Source: an uncultured Mycoplasmatota bacterium (GTDB lineage Bacteria > Bacillota_I > Bacilli_A > RF39 > UBA660). Taken from it: a DNA stretch of 24,139 nt. The stretch lies in contig USRP01000014.1 in assembly GCA_900557185.1 (NCBI GenBank), positions 1 to 24,139 of the forward strand, written 5' to 3'. Of this stretch, positions 1 through 7,379 are shown in pieces; position 1 is the stretch's first letter, and every line of letters starts with the position of its first letter. The position numbers and the translations under genes are program-made. Under the pieces are notes generated by a model. It saw nothing but the letters and a program-made list of their open reading frames with translations. It was not told the origin of the DNA and searched no databases.

Positions 1-2
1 GT

Positions 3-479
3 TATATGTTGTTGGTATTCGCTACTACTTTTTTCTTGTTTACTTTTAATCAATTTTCTAGTAGTCAAATCGGTGATGTAACCATTATGGGACTTAAAAA
101 AGATGTTGGTTCTTTTAATAAGGGAGATTTATTAATTGCTGTAAAAAAGAAAGAGCAAGTAAAAAAGAACGATGAAATTATCTATTACAATACAAAACAA
201 GGGAAACATGAAGGTACTTTGGAACGCGTTGAAGATGTGATGAAAACAAATAAGAATGAGTATACTTATGTGATTCAAGATGGACTTTTTCTATCAAGTG
301 AATATTTAATTGGAGAAGTAAATCATATTACGGCAATACCTTTCTTAGGATATTGTTATCTATTATTTACAAGTAAGATTGGATATCCTGTGTTAATTAT
401 ACTTCCTATTACCATTGCGTTTATCTTTTTTATAAGAAAATATAGAGGAACCATGAAACATGAGAAAAATAAGAATTAA
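3..479 (+). CDS. Degenerate S26 signal-peptidase-like membrane protein (5' end outside window)
   Basis: The frame is open to the left edge, so the N-terminus is missing. What remains has one N-terminal membrane segment, a small extracytoplasmic domain and a C-terminal membrane segment ending in a basic tail, the topology of SipW-type signal peptidases. It aligns without gaps to the protein at 17910-18440 from the shared Tyr before the first membrane segment through the GD of box C, which suggests about 16 residues are missing upstream. The SxMxP catalytic-serine box is replaced by a DVGSFNKGD stretch, and no His-Arg pair is present. Known family chemistry needs Ser and His, so this is probably not a peptidase. 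The downstream gene, for an exported protein, starts inside it (20-base overlap), suggesting translational coupling. I infer a dedicated partner or chaperone for that protein. Family membership is fairly sure; the role is speculative. Confidence 0.6.
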   Translation, partial: YMLLVFATTFFLFTFNQFSSSQIGDVTIMGLKKDVGSFNKGDLLIAVKKKEQVKKNDEIIYYNTKQGKHEGTLERVEDVMKTNKNEYTYVIQDGLFLSSEYLIGEVNHITAIPFLGYCYLLFTSKIGYPVLIILPITIAFIFFIRKYRGTMKHEKNKN

Positions 480-1389
480 GAAATTAACCCGATTTCAACG
501 TCGTGTTTTTCTTATTGTTGGTATTTGTGTTTTTTTAACCATTGGTTTTGCTTTAGGAAGATATGTTTATCACAAAGTGTTAGACTTTTATTTCAGAACA
601 CAAAACTTTTATTTTGAAAGTGATAAATTAACTGTAGATGGTGCTTATTATTCTTTGGATTATTGGAATGGGGTTGACCCATATCAAATTGTTGTCAATG
701 TAAATAGTTTTAAAAATAGTGAGTTAAAAAGTAATAGTGATATTGAATATGAAGTGAGTTTGAACTGTTCTGATACGATTATTTGTAGTAGTACCAAAGA
801 AAAGGGAACTATCTACCATGATTCAAATACAGATTATTTCATTGTTACATTGACACCGAATCAAGCATTTAAAGATGGTGATAGTGTTGTTGCGGAAATT
901 ATCGCGACTTCTACCAGTCCTTATCAGAAAAAACTATCTGCTCAATTTAAATTAGTAGTTGGGACTTATGGTTTAAGTCATGAGATTACCGACCATGAAA
1001 ACGATGTTTATTTAGAAGTAAAAATTACGAATACATTACTTACTTATACAGTCAAAGAAGCATTTGGTAGTTATCAAGTAGGTGCTCAATTATCTATTTC
1101 AGAATATAATGCCCTGAGTGATGAAGATAAAAAGAAATGTGTATCTGCAAGTATTACTTTAGAGTTTGATCCCAATGTTGTCTATGTAAATAATAACAGT
1201 ACAACGTTTTTACAGGCATATCAAATTAAAACAGAAAAATTAGATGGTTATGATTATGTCAATCAATTTACATTTGATATGGAAGCATCTAGTAGTAGTG
1301 TTGTAAAATTCTATAAAAAAGATGCATCAAAAGATTATTCTAGTAATGGAGATTCTGATGGTGTTGTAAAAGTACATTATGATTATTAG
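460..1389 (+). CDS. Membrane-anchored or exported beta-rich protein, possibly TasA/camelysin-like
   Basis: 309 residues. A strongly basic N-terminus (residues 1-14) precedes a hydrophobic segment (about 16-35) of the SipW-substrate kind. The rest is a Ser/Thr/Asn/Tyr-rich, probably all-beta extracellular part. The stretch after the membrane segment, with a FYFESDKLTVDG motif, recalls TasA/camelysin-type proteins, but the match is weak. Two cysteine pairs could form disulfides (NCSDTIICSS, about residues 103-109). There is no LPXTG motif or C-terminal membrane segment, so it is either cleaved and released or stays anchored by its N-terminus. The ATG lies 7 bases after an earlier ATG that belongs to the upstream frame; a GAGGA about 10 bases upstream supports this start. 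Overlap with the degenerate peptidase suggests the two act together. Exported surface protein is a confident call; the family is tentative. Confidence 0.55.
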   Translation: MRKIRIKKLTRFQRRVFLIVGICVFLTIGFALGRYVYHKVLDFYFRTQNFYFESDKLTVDGAYYSLDYWNGVDPYQIVVNVNSFKNSELKSNSDIEYEVSLNCSDTIICSSTKEKGTIYHDSNTDYFIVTLTPNQAFKDGDSVVAEIIATSTSPYQKKLSAQFKLVVGTYGLSHEITDHENDVYLEVKITNTLLTYTVKEAFGSYQVGAQLSISEYNALSDEDKKKCVSASITLEFDPNVVYVNNNSTTFLQAYQIKTEKLDGYDYVNQFTFDMEASSSSVVKFYKKDASKDYSSNGDSDGVVKVHYDY

Positions 1390-1400
1390 GAGTTGGTTAG

Positions 1401-2381
1401 ATGAGTTGCAATATTGTACAAGAATATGTCTCATTTTCACAAAAAGCAATTAAAAAGTATTTACAATCTATTTTGGGTCATTATTTTGATCAAGATATTT
1501 ACGATGATTTGATTAATGCTTATGTAAATACACGCTATTATAATTTATATCCTGAAGTACATACACGATTTGAGGCAAATATTGTTTATTATTTGAAAAA
1601 AGCATTAGCTGGAGTCAAAGATGATAAAAGATATCAAAAGAAAGCAAAATATATGTTTTCTATGTTTAAATATATTTTGTATTTTGATCATGTTTGTGAA
1701 TGTGATTCTGTTCGTACTTTAATTTCCGAGATTGCGAAATATCGAACAGAAGAGTTAGGGATTGAAGATGATCAATTTGAAGTAAACTTTTATCACCAAT
1801 TAAAAGATGATTTAACTGCAAAAGAAGAATTTATCGATAAGTTTCAAGATAAGAACTTTAGTATCAACTATGTAAAAGTAAATCAAAATCAAATTTTTGA
1901 TTGTCAGTTAGAACATCATTTGAAGTTTTCTAAATTATATAGTGAATATGCCATTACAAAAGTATTTAATAATAAAGATATGCAGGAACAGAAATTGTTT
2001 GTGACATATTCTTTGGTTGCTGTCAAAATATTACAAGATATTATTAAAGGGATTTTTCACAAATATTATTTAGTGGATTATAAATTAGAGTTAAAAGATA
2101 AACAGAAGAAGAAAAAAAGATTATTGACGATGATTGATAATGATATTACAAAAGAAAAGTTAGCTTTAAAGATATTGTGGAAAGATTATGTAACAGCGAA
2201 AGAAGAGGTATATGAATTAACGAGAAATGGATTTCATGTTGCTATTGTATTGGATGATTCTTTCTTATTAAATGATGAGACGATGGTATTATTAAAAATA
2301 TTTACTTATGTGATTACTAATCACAATGAAATGTTTGAAAAATTAAAAGGGCAATTCGATGTGTTATATATACCAAGTTAG
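1401..2381 (+). CDS. Cytosolic helical protein of unknown function
   Basis: 326 residues, with no signal peptide or membrane segment. It is rich in Lys, Glu, Tyr and Asp and looks mostly alpha-helical, with a Lys-rich stretch (about residues 228-241) that could form a coiled coil. I do not recognise a family or any catalytic motif. It starts at an ATG 8 bases after an AGGAG and ends 11 bases before the AAA+ ATPase gene, so it is in the same operon. Position suggests a cytosolic component working with the AAA+ ATPase and the DUF2357-like protein that follow; this is inference from context only. Codon and base use look the same as in the neighbours. Confidence 0.5.
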   Translation: MSCNIVQEYVSFSQKAIKKYLQSILGHYFDQDIYDDLINAYVNTRYYNLYPEVHTRFEANIVYYLKKALAGVKDDKRYQKKAKYMFSMFKYILYFDHVCECDSVRTLISEIAKYRTEELGIEDDQFEVNFYHQLKDDLTAKEEFIDKFQDKNFSINYVKVNQNQIFDCQLEHHLKFSKLYSEYAITKVFNNKDMQEQKLFVTYSLVAVKILQDIIKGIFHKYYLVDYKLELKDKQKKKKRLLTMIDNDITKEKLALKILWKDYVTAKEEVYELTRNGFHVAIVLDDSFLLNDETMVLLKIFTYVITNHNEMFEKLKGQFDVLYIPS

Positions 2382-2392
2382 AAGGTGGATGA

Positions 2393-3916
2393 ATGGATAC
2401 AGTATTTCGATTTTTATATGAGTTTTTAAGTCAGTTTTTTGGAAGTATATTAACTGTTTTAATTGCTTGTGTACAAGGTTTAAAACAGATGTTTGATTGG
2501 AAAGCTTATCTTCGTATCTTAGATTTTTATAAAGATGATTTTAATGGCCCAGAATGGTTATTTGTAGCGTTAGTAATTATCTTTTTAGTCTTAATCGTTG
2601 TTGGCTTTGTCCTTTTAATCGTCTTTTTGATTCGCAAGTATATTCGCTTCCGTAAAACACTCGTAGAACAAGAAGAATTATTAAACGAAGTGGCAAAATT
2701 AAATGATGAAGTATCTAGTTTGGTCAAAGAAAAAGAAGATATTCTAGCTATGAAAGTATCTCACTTAGGATTGAAACCAAATGAAACAGATACGGAAGAA
2801 GTAGAAGAGAAGCAAGAAGAAAATGTCAGTGCCGATGGTATTCGTTTTGCGAAATTAAATGAAGTAGATTTATTGTATGTGAATTATGCGGTTAAGAATT
2901 ACAATGATAGTTTCTCATTACCGGAATTAGTAGAACTATTTCGTAATTTTGCAGCGAGTCAATTAAAATTATATTATAAGACAGAAATGATTCGTATATT
3001 TATATCAGCACTTGCTTCTACGAAGTTAATTATCTTACAAGGTATTTCTGGTACCGGTAAAACTTCCTTAGCTTATGCTTGGGGAAAATTCTTAAAACAT
3101 GATTCTTGTATTGCTTCTGTACAACCATCATGGCGTGATCGTACTGAGTTATTTGGTTACTTTAACGAATTTACGAAAAAGTTTAACGAAACAGAAGTGT
3201 TAAAAACGATTTATGAAGCAGGATATACAGATGATGTTTATACTGTTATCCTCGATGAAATGAATATCGCCAGAGTAGAGTATTACTTTGCTGAAATGTT
3301 ATCTATTTTGGAAATGCCAAATAAAGATGAATGGGTTGTAGAACTCGTATCTAGTAGTTGGCCAAATGATCCAAAAAAATTAATTGATGGAAAATTAAAA
3401 ATCAGTCCAAATACATGGTATATTGGTACTATCAATAACGATGACTCAACATTTATGGTAACAGATAAAGTATATGACCGTGCTATGCCAATTGATATCA
3501 ATGATAAAGGGGAAGTTTTTGAACCGATTGATACACCGGCCCAAGATGTCAATTACTCTTATTTAGATCGTTTATTTCAAGATGCTATGGAACAAAATCC
3601 AATGAGTGATGAAGTACTAAGAAAAATAGAAGAAATGGATAATTATGTGATTAAACATTTCCGTATTGCTTTTGGTAACCGTATTGTTGCTCATATGAAG
3701 AAGTTTGTACCTGTTTACGTAGCTTGTGGTGGTGATGAAGTAAGTGGTGTAGACTATTTTATTGCCAAGAAAATTTTACGTAAATTTGAACAATTAAACG
3801 TTTCATACATCCGTGATGAAATCGATGGCTTTGTCGAATTTTTAGACAATACATTTGGTAAAGGAAAAATGAAAGAGTGTGAAGAATACGTTCTTAGATT
3901 GAAAAAATTAACATAG
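2393..3916 (+). CDS. Membrane-anchored McrB-like AAA+ ATPase
   Basis: 507 residues. Two predicted membrane helices (about 10-30 and 53-82) are followed by a basic patch and a short coiled coil (about 88-120), then a cytosolic AAA+ module of the McrB/AAA_5 type. Walker A is GISGTGKT (residues 217-224) and Walker B is VILDEMN (285-291). A sensor-1-like Asn lies in GTINNDD (about 345), and a DKVYDRAMPID motif (about 360-370) is the expected arginine-finger region. McrB-family ATPases are remodelling motors, best known from McrBC restriction, but the N-terminal half here is a membrane anchor rather than a modified-base-reading domain. A good GAAGGTGG ribosome binding site precedes the ATG. It sits 11 bases after an unknown gene and directly before the DUF2357-like gene, inside a signal-peptidase/matrix operon, so I infer a motor or regulator of surface assembly rather than restriction. 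Confidence 0.8.
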   Translation: MDTVFRFLYEFLSQFFGSILTVLIACVQGLKQMFDWKAYLRILDFYKDDFNGPEWLFVALVIIFLVLIVVGFVLLIVFLIRKYIRFRKTLVEQEELLNEVAKLNDEVSSLVKEKEDILAMKVSHLGLKPNETDTEEVEEKQEENVSADGIRFAKLNEVDLLYVNYAVKNYNDSFSLPELVELFRNFAASQLKLYYKTEMIRIFISALASTKLIILQGISGTGKTSLAYAWGKFLKHDSCIASVQPSWRDRTELFGYFNEFTKKFNETEVLKTIYEAGYTDDVYTVILDEMNIARVEYYFAEMLSILEMPNKDEWVVELVSSSWPNDPKKLIDGKLKISPNTWYIGTINNDDSTFMVTDKVYDRAMPIDINDKGEVFEPIDTPAQDVNYSYLDRLFQDAMEQNPMSDEVLRKIEEMDNYVIKHFRIAFGNRIVAHMKKFVPVYVACGGDEVSGVDYFIAKKILRKFEQLNVSYIRDEIDGFVEFLDNTFGKGKMKECEEYVLRLKKLT

Positions 3917-3928
3917 TAGGTGAGAAAA

Positions 3929-5065
3929 ATGGAAGACATTGTAAATTTATATAATCGTACTTCGCCAAGTCAGAAAGAACAATTCCAAAAAAATTTAGTT
4001 TCTAATTTACACGTTAAAGAAAAATCAAATTCTTCAACTTATGATGATACTTGGTTAGTAAAAATGGAAGAAACAATTCGTTATTTAGATAATATCTTAA
4101 GAAACCCGAATCGTTTTATTGTCAATGAAGAAGAGATTGTAAAAATTGAATTAGCGCGTCGTATTACCGTTGATAGTATTAAACACTTATCTAGAAATAC
4201 CAATTTAATTCAAGATTACAATCAAAAAACAGGAGAAGTACGTCCTTCTAAGATTTTAAATATTAATAAAGAAGAGACTTTTAATACTTATGAGAATCGT
4301 TTTATTTATACTTTGATTAATAATATGAAGTTATATATTGAACGTAAGAAGAAAGAAGATATTGCTGATAACCAATTAAATGAATATAAGAATTTTACTT
4401 ATCAAGGAAAAGGTAAGATGAATGACGAAACGGTAGAATTATCACTACAATTAACGGGGAAAAAAGAAAAGGGAAAAGAAAAAAATCAAGTAGATTCTAT
4501 CCCCAATCGTATTGCGAAAGTAGAGGAAAGAATCCGTGATTTATGTTCTTCTGATGTATATAAAAGTATTGCTAAATTGCATGTCGCACCGGTTACTTCA
4601 CCGATTAAAAAAACCAATTTAATTTTAAAAAATGTGAACTTTCAATACGCATTAGATTTGTGGAATTTTATGCAGATGAATATGGAACCAAGTGCGAAGA
4701 GTAATCATACCAATAAGGACTATCAAGATCAAGGGAAATTAAAAGAGATGATGGATCAATCATTCTTATTGAATTGTCTGATTATGAATACTATGAATCA
4801 ACCGGAAGTCACAAAAGAAGAACAGGAAAGTTTACAGGAAGAAGTTGTCAATCAATCTGTGAATCAGCTGATGAATATCAGTGACCAATTATCATTAGAA
4901 GAACTGATGAAATTAGTTGGTGATCAATATGTGAAAGTAAAATATAAGAAAGTATTAGATACCAGTGAAATAGAGCGTATTTATAAAAAAGCAATCCGTG
5001 AATATATGGATAAAATAGAACATTTGAAGGTGAGAAAAAATGAAAGTGATCAAGAAGATATTTGA
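3929..5065 (+). CDS. DUF2357-like partner of the McrB-like ATPase, no nuclease domain seen
   Basis: 378 residues from the chosen start. The AGGTGAG ribosome binding site at 3918-3924 overlaps a possible GTG at 3920, so the ATG at 3929 is the likelier start; the same AGGTGAG-A(n)-ATG layout recurs at the next gene. The body resembles DUF2357 proteins: an ENRFIYTLINNM helix (about residues 132-143) and a later SPIKKTNLILKN segment preceding a long helical stretch (about 220-245). DUF2357 proteins usually pair with McrB-like ATPases and often carry a C-terminal PD-(D/E)XK nuclease. Here the C-terminal ~100 residues are acidic and helical with no D-ExK pattern that I can see. Soluble, no signal peptide. 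The next gene starts 26 bases before this one ends. The family call is from remembered motifs and is moderate; absence of a nuclease argues against a restriction role. Confidence 0.5.
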   Translation: MEDIVNLYNRTSPSQKEQFQKNLVSNLHVKEKSNSSTYDDTWLVKMEETIRYLDNILRNPNRFIVNEEEIVKIELARRITVDSIKHLSRNTNLIQDYNQKTGEVRPSKILNINKEETFNTYENRFIYTLINNMKLYIERKKKEDIADNQLNEYKNFTYQGKGKMNDETVELSLQLTGKKEKGKEKNQVDSIPNRIAKVEERIRDLCSSDVYKSIAKLHVAPVTSPIKKTNLILKNVNFQYALDLWNFMQMNMEPSAKSNHTNKDYQDQGKLKEMMDQSFLLNCLIMNTMNQPEVTKEEQESLQEEVVNQSVNQLMNISDQLSLEELMKLVGDQYVKVKYKKVLDTSEIERIYKKAIREYMDKIEHLKVRKNESDQEDI

Positions 5066-5621
5066 TAATCCAATTGTCCGTTTTTTAGTAGGATTGGTAA
5101 AAGTAGTTATATGGGTGTGTGTGATTCTGATTGTTTTACTAATTGCACTCCAACGACTATTTAATAACCAAGTAAGTTTAGGTAGTTATCGTATGTTTAC
5201 AGTAGTAACAGGAAGTATGTTACCTGAATATCAAATATACGATGTAATCATTGTAAAAGAAGAAGATCCAAAAGAAATTGAAGTAGGGGATGATGTTGCC
5301 TACTTAGGAGAAAAGGATGATTATAAAGATAAAATTATTACCCATAGAGTCATTCAAAAACGTGAAGAAAATGGAACTTATTATTTTACAACACAAGGAA
5401 TTGCGAACCAAGTAGCAGATCCAGAAATCCGTTCTGACCAACTATACGGAACTGTTTCTTATCGACCAAAAGTATTAAGTTGGTTTAGTCATATTTTAAA
5501 TAATTCTTATGGTTTATATTTCTTAATTATTATACCAATCGCATTTTTAATACTATTAGAAATTTTAGATTATATCAATCGTAAAGAAAGTGAACTAGAA
5601 GAAGATGGCCAAGAAGAATAA
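5040..5621 (+). CDS. sipW: SipW-type (S26B, ER-type) signal peptidase I
   Basis: 193 residues: a membrane helix (about 12-41), an extracytoplasmic catalytic domain and a C-terminal membrane helix (about 155-180), the two-helix topology of SipW. The catalytic Ser59 lies in TGSMLP and the His102-Arg103 pair in ITHRV. His instead of Lys marks the ER/archaeal-type branch, which in Bacillus processes TasA-class precursors. Box E reads QGIANQ where the family normally has GDAN, so one conserved Asp is replaced by Ile; the nearby Asp-Pro (VADP) is kept. The start is set by AAGGTGAG ending 6 bases before the ATG, within the 3' end of the DUF2357-like gene. It overlaps the downstream cargo gene by 17 bases. 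Likely function is cleavage of the SipW-type signal peptides encoded in this locus. Active-enzyme status is likely but not certain because of the box E change. Confidence 0.88.
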   Translation: MKVIKKIFDNPIVRFLVGLVKVVIWVCVILIVLLIALQRLFNNQVSLGSYRMFTVVTGSMLPEYQIYDVIIVKEEDPKEIEVGDDVAYLGEKDDYKDKIITHRVIQKREENGTYYFTTQGIANQVADPEIRSDQLYGTVSYRPKVLSWFSHILNNSYGLYFLIIIPIAFLILLEILDYINRKESELEEDGQEE

Positions 5622-6207
5622 AATCAAAAAGATAAAACGTAAAGTTCGTCGTAGTACACTCTTTTTCTTGATTTTTGCCTTTATGGCAAATGCGTTTGCT
5701 TGGTTTATATATAGTAATAAAGTTTCTAATCAGCTTACAACAGGTGTTAAATCATGGAAAATAACCTTTGAACAAGATGGAAATGATCTTACAGATAATG
5801 TATTTTTTGAAATCGATTCTATTTATCCTGGAATGGAACCATTTCAAGAGTCCATTGAAATTAAAAACTCTGGAGAACTTCCTGCATATATTACCTATAC
5901 TGTGAAATCAGTAAAAATATTAGATGAGACTTATACAGATGAAGATTATACCAGTGATAAATTATTGGAAATACTACGTACTCGTTATCCTTTTCAAGTT
6001 ACATTTACAATCGATCAACCTGAAATTCCAGTCGGGACAGTTGGAACATTTTCTGTTCATCTCGATTGGCCATATGAGTCAGGAAACGATGAATTAGATA
6101 CTTACTGGGGTAAGAAATCTTATCAATATCAACAAGATTACCCTGATGAAAAACAAATCCAAATCAATGTTAAATTAGTTGCTAGTCAAAAAAAACCACA
6201 AAATTAA
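5605..6207 (+). CDS. TasA/camelysin-like SipW-dependent exported protein
   Basis: 200 residues. The N-terminus is highly basic (about residues 2-16), followed by a hydrophobic core and a FAWF motif near residue 33-36, the usual form of a SipW-type signal peptide with cleavage just before or around it. The mature part is beta-rich, with a SIYPGMEPFQESIEIKN segment and a LDWPYESGNDELDTYWG segment (about 150-170) of the kind found in TasA/camelysin family proteins. No cysteines, sortase motif or catalytic zinc-binding HExxH is visible, so it is more likely structural than a camelysin-type protease. It overlaps the SipW-type peptidase gene by 17 bases, making it the natural substrate. It is the last gene of the left operon: its stop codon lies in the loop of a terminator. 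Confidence 0.72.
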   Translation: MAKKNKIKKIKRKVRRSTLFFLIFAFMANAFAWFIYSNKVSNQLTTGVKSWKITFEQDGNDLTDNVFFEIDSIYPGMEPFQESIEIKNSGELPAYITYTVKSVKILDETYTDEDYTSDKLLEILRTRYPFQVTFTIDQPEIPVGTVGTFSVHLDWPYESGNDELDTYWGKKSYQYQQDYPDEKQIQINVKLVASQKKPQN

Positions 6208-6220
6208 TTGTGGTTTTATT
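6192..6220. terminator. Bidirectional rho-independent terminator between convergent genes
   Basis: A perfect 10-base stem, AAAACCACAA (6192-6201) with TTGTGGTTTT (6208-6217), closes a 6-base loop. T-rich sequence follows on the plus strand, and the A-run at 6188-6195 reads as a T-run on the minus strand. The stop codon of the plus-strand gene is in the loop and the stop of the minus-strand gene is in the right arm, so one hairpin serves both. Confidence 0.85.
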
Positions 6221-6812
6221 GTGCAACTTGGGTAAATGATAAATTTACTTTTAACTTCGCATTCTGTCCTTGGATAGAAGCATTGGTATCACTAGCATTA
6301 TCCATTGTTTCTCCAGCTCCATCAATCCATTCAAAATAAACACGAATTTTATTTAACTTGGTTGGATTATTGTAATAGATCGTATCGTGAATATTATTTA
6401 ATTCATCATTGGCAGGGATGAGTGTTCCATCATTGATTTGATAACCTGTAATTTTTAAATCTTTGACTGAACTATTTTCCGAATTCATGATTGAAATATT
6501 GTATTGAAAAGATACTTCAGTATTACTAGAATCAATCATCAAATCAAAATAACCTTTTCTTCCTGGAGCAATGACTCCATCTTTCATATGTTCATTGGCA
6601 ATATAAACAGGAGTAATTAAAGATGACATAGTTGCAGCTTCTGTAATATCTTGATTATTGACTAAAATTTTCCACTGAGCTACTTGAAAGTCTGTATCTC
6701 CTTCTTTACTATCTAAATACTTCGCATATGTCTGTTGGATTTGTGTGATACAAATGACTAAAGCACAAATCGCAATCACTAATTTCCATTTTTTTACTCG
6801 AATCAGATGCAT
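6216..6812 (-). CDS. SipW-type exported beta-rich protein, paralogue of the one at 18437
   Basis: 198 residues from the ATG at 6812; a GTG three bases earlier is possible, but neither sits at ideal distance from the AAAGGGGTGAT ribosome binding site, so the start is uncertain. A basic stretch and hydrophobic segment (about 9-28) end in TYAKY, a typical SipW-substrate cleavage region. The mature part shares a colinear set of motifs with the protein at 18437-19009: VAxWxIxVN, IAPG/FAPG, and DxxxTEVSFQY. This is good evidence of paralogy. There is no cell-wall sorting signal. It is a one-gene transcription unit reading against both large operons, with its own regulatory region (6834-6897) and the shared terminator at its end, so its level is probably set separately from the rest. 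Likely a minor fibre or cap-type protein; the exact role is unknown. Confidence 0.7.
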   Translation of the reverse strand: MHLIRVKKWKLVIAICALVICITQIQQTYAKYLDSKEGDTDFQVAQWKILVNNQDITEAATMSSLITPVYIANEHMKDGVIAPGRKGYFDLMIDSSNTEVSFQYNISIMNSENSSVKDLKITGYQINDGTLIPANDELNNIHDTIYYNNPTKLNKIRVYFEWIDGAGETMDNASDTNASIQGQNAKLKVNLSFTQVAQ

Positions 6813-6833
6813 CACCCCTTTTTCTCTAATTTC

Positions 6834-6897
6834 ATTATATCATCTGCACTGTCAAACGAGTGTAGGATGTGTCAAAAAAAAGAATAGGTAGTGTCAA
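6834..6897 (-). promoter_or_regulatory. Minus-strand promoter with three phased TTGACA repeats
   Basis: On the minus strand there is a consensus TATAAT (-10) at 6839-6834, about 22 bases ahead of the start codon. Upstream, TTGACA occurs three times, at 6897-6892, 6875-6870 and 6855-6850, 22 and 20 bases apart. The two distal copies share the longer core TTGACAC(T/A)(A/T)CCTA. The nearest TTGACA is only 10 bases from the -10 box, too close for a -35, so the repeats look like phased activator sites, each step about two helical turns. Confidence 0.5.
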
Positions 6898-6931
6898 TAG
6901 TTGTAAAGTTTATAATTCTTTGAGGAATCGA

Positions 6932-6960
6932 TTGCGATAAAAAAACAGTTATGATAAAAT
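6932..6960 (+). promoter_or_regulatory. Sigma-A-type promoter for the gene at 6993
   Basis: TTGCGA (6932-6937) as a -35, 17 bases of spacer, and an extended -10 TGATAAAAT (6952-6960). The same TTGCGATA plus TTATGATAAAAT pair recurs in front of the fibre gene at 20237, which supports it being a real promoter and possibly a co-regulated one. Confidence 0.6.
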
Positions 6961-6992
6961 TGTTATAGTCTAGAATAGAGGGGTGATACAAG

Positions 6993-7304
6993 ATGAACAT
7001 GATACTAGTGCTTTCATTTATTTTAATCATTACTATTTTTGTGATTGCTGTTGTTTGTCTGTTTTACTTTACGAAAAAACATCACCCAAAGACACCAAAA
7101 CCATCTAATGAAGAAATTGAAATATTAATCTATCAAGATGAAATGCCTAATAAAGAAGCAAGTAAAGAAATACCTCATGAAACAGTGAGTGATGATACTT
7201 TAAATTTAGATGATTTATTTAAAACAATGTCCATTCATGTGTTAAAAGATGATCCTGATTTTGACTTTGGATTACGTCGTACTCAAAACGTTAAAAAACA
7301 TTAA
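6993..7304 (+). CDS. Small single-span membrane protein of unknown function
   Basis: 103 residues. An N-terminal hydrophobic helix (about 4-27) ending in positively charged KKHH predicts a cytoplasmic, acidic C-terminal tail of about 75 residues with no recognised domain. I know of no matching family. The gene has a GAGGGGTGAT ribosome binding site 5 bases before the ATG, its own promoter and its own terminator, so it is monocistronic, placed between the divergent cargo gene and the fibre operon. Its position suggests a membrane adaptor or regulatory protein for the locus, but nothing in the sequence shows this. Confidence 0.6.
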   Translation: MNMILVLSFILIITIFVIAVVCLFYFTKKHHPKTPKPSNEEIEILIYQDEMPNKEASKEIPHETVSDDTLNLDDLFKTMSIHVLKDDPDFDFGLRRTQNVKKH

Positions 7305-7313
7305 CGTTTTTTT
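7285..7313 (+). terminator. Rho-independent terminator after the small membrane protein
   Basis: A perfect 10-base stem, AAAACGTTAA (7285-7294) with TTAACGTTTT (7301-7310), a 6-base loop, and a run of T to 7313. It covers the stop codon of the gene it terminates. Confidence 0.85.
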
Positions 7314-7323
7314 CTTGTATAAT

Positions 7324-7352
7324 TTACAAAAAACGACAAAATATGATAAAAT
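7324..7352 (+). promoter_or_regulatory. Promoter of the second fibre operon
   Basis: TTACAA (7324-7329), a 17-base spacer, and an extended -10 TGATAAAAT (7344-7352). It lies just after a terminator and 28 bases before the ATG at 7380, so it should drive the operon that runs at least to 17855. Confidence 0.6.
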
Positions 7353-7379
7353 TATATTAATATAAAGGGTAGTGAAACT

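Noticed and set aside
3920..3931. GTG start for the DUF2357-like gene
   Set aside because: The GTG lies within the AGGTGAG ribosome binding site itself; the ATG at 3929 is correctly spaced and matches the layout at 5040.
2393..5065. A type IV McrBC restriction system
   Set aside because: The ATPase has membrane helices instead of a DNA-binding domain, the partner shows no nuclease motif, and the genes sit inside an export operon.
5605..6207. Active camelysin-type metalloprotease
   Set aside because: No zinc-binding motif is visible, so only a structural TasA-like role is supported.
6834..6855. TTGACA at 6855-6850 as the -35 of the minus-strand promoter
   Set aside because: It is only 10 bases from TATAAT, too short a spacer; it is better explained as one of three regulator sites.
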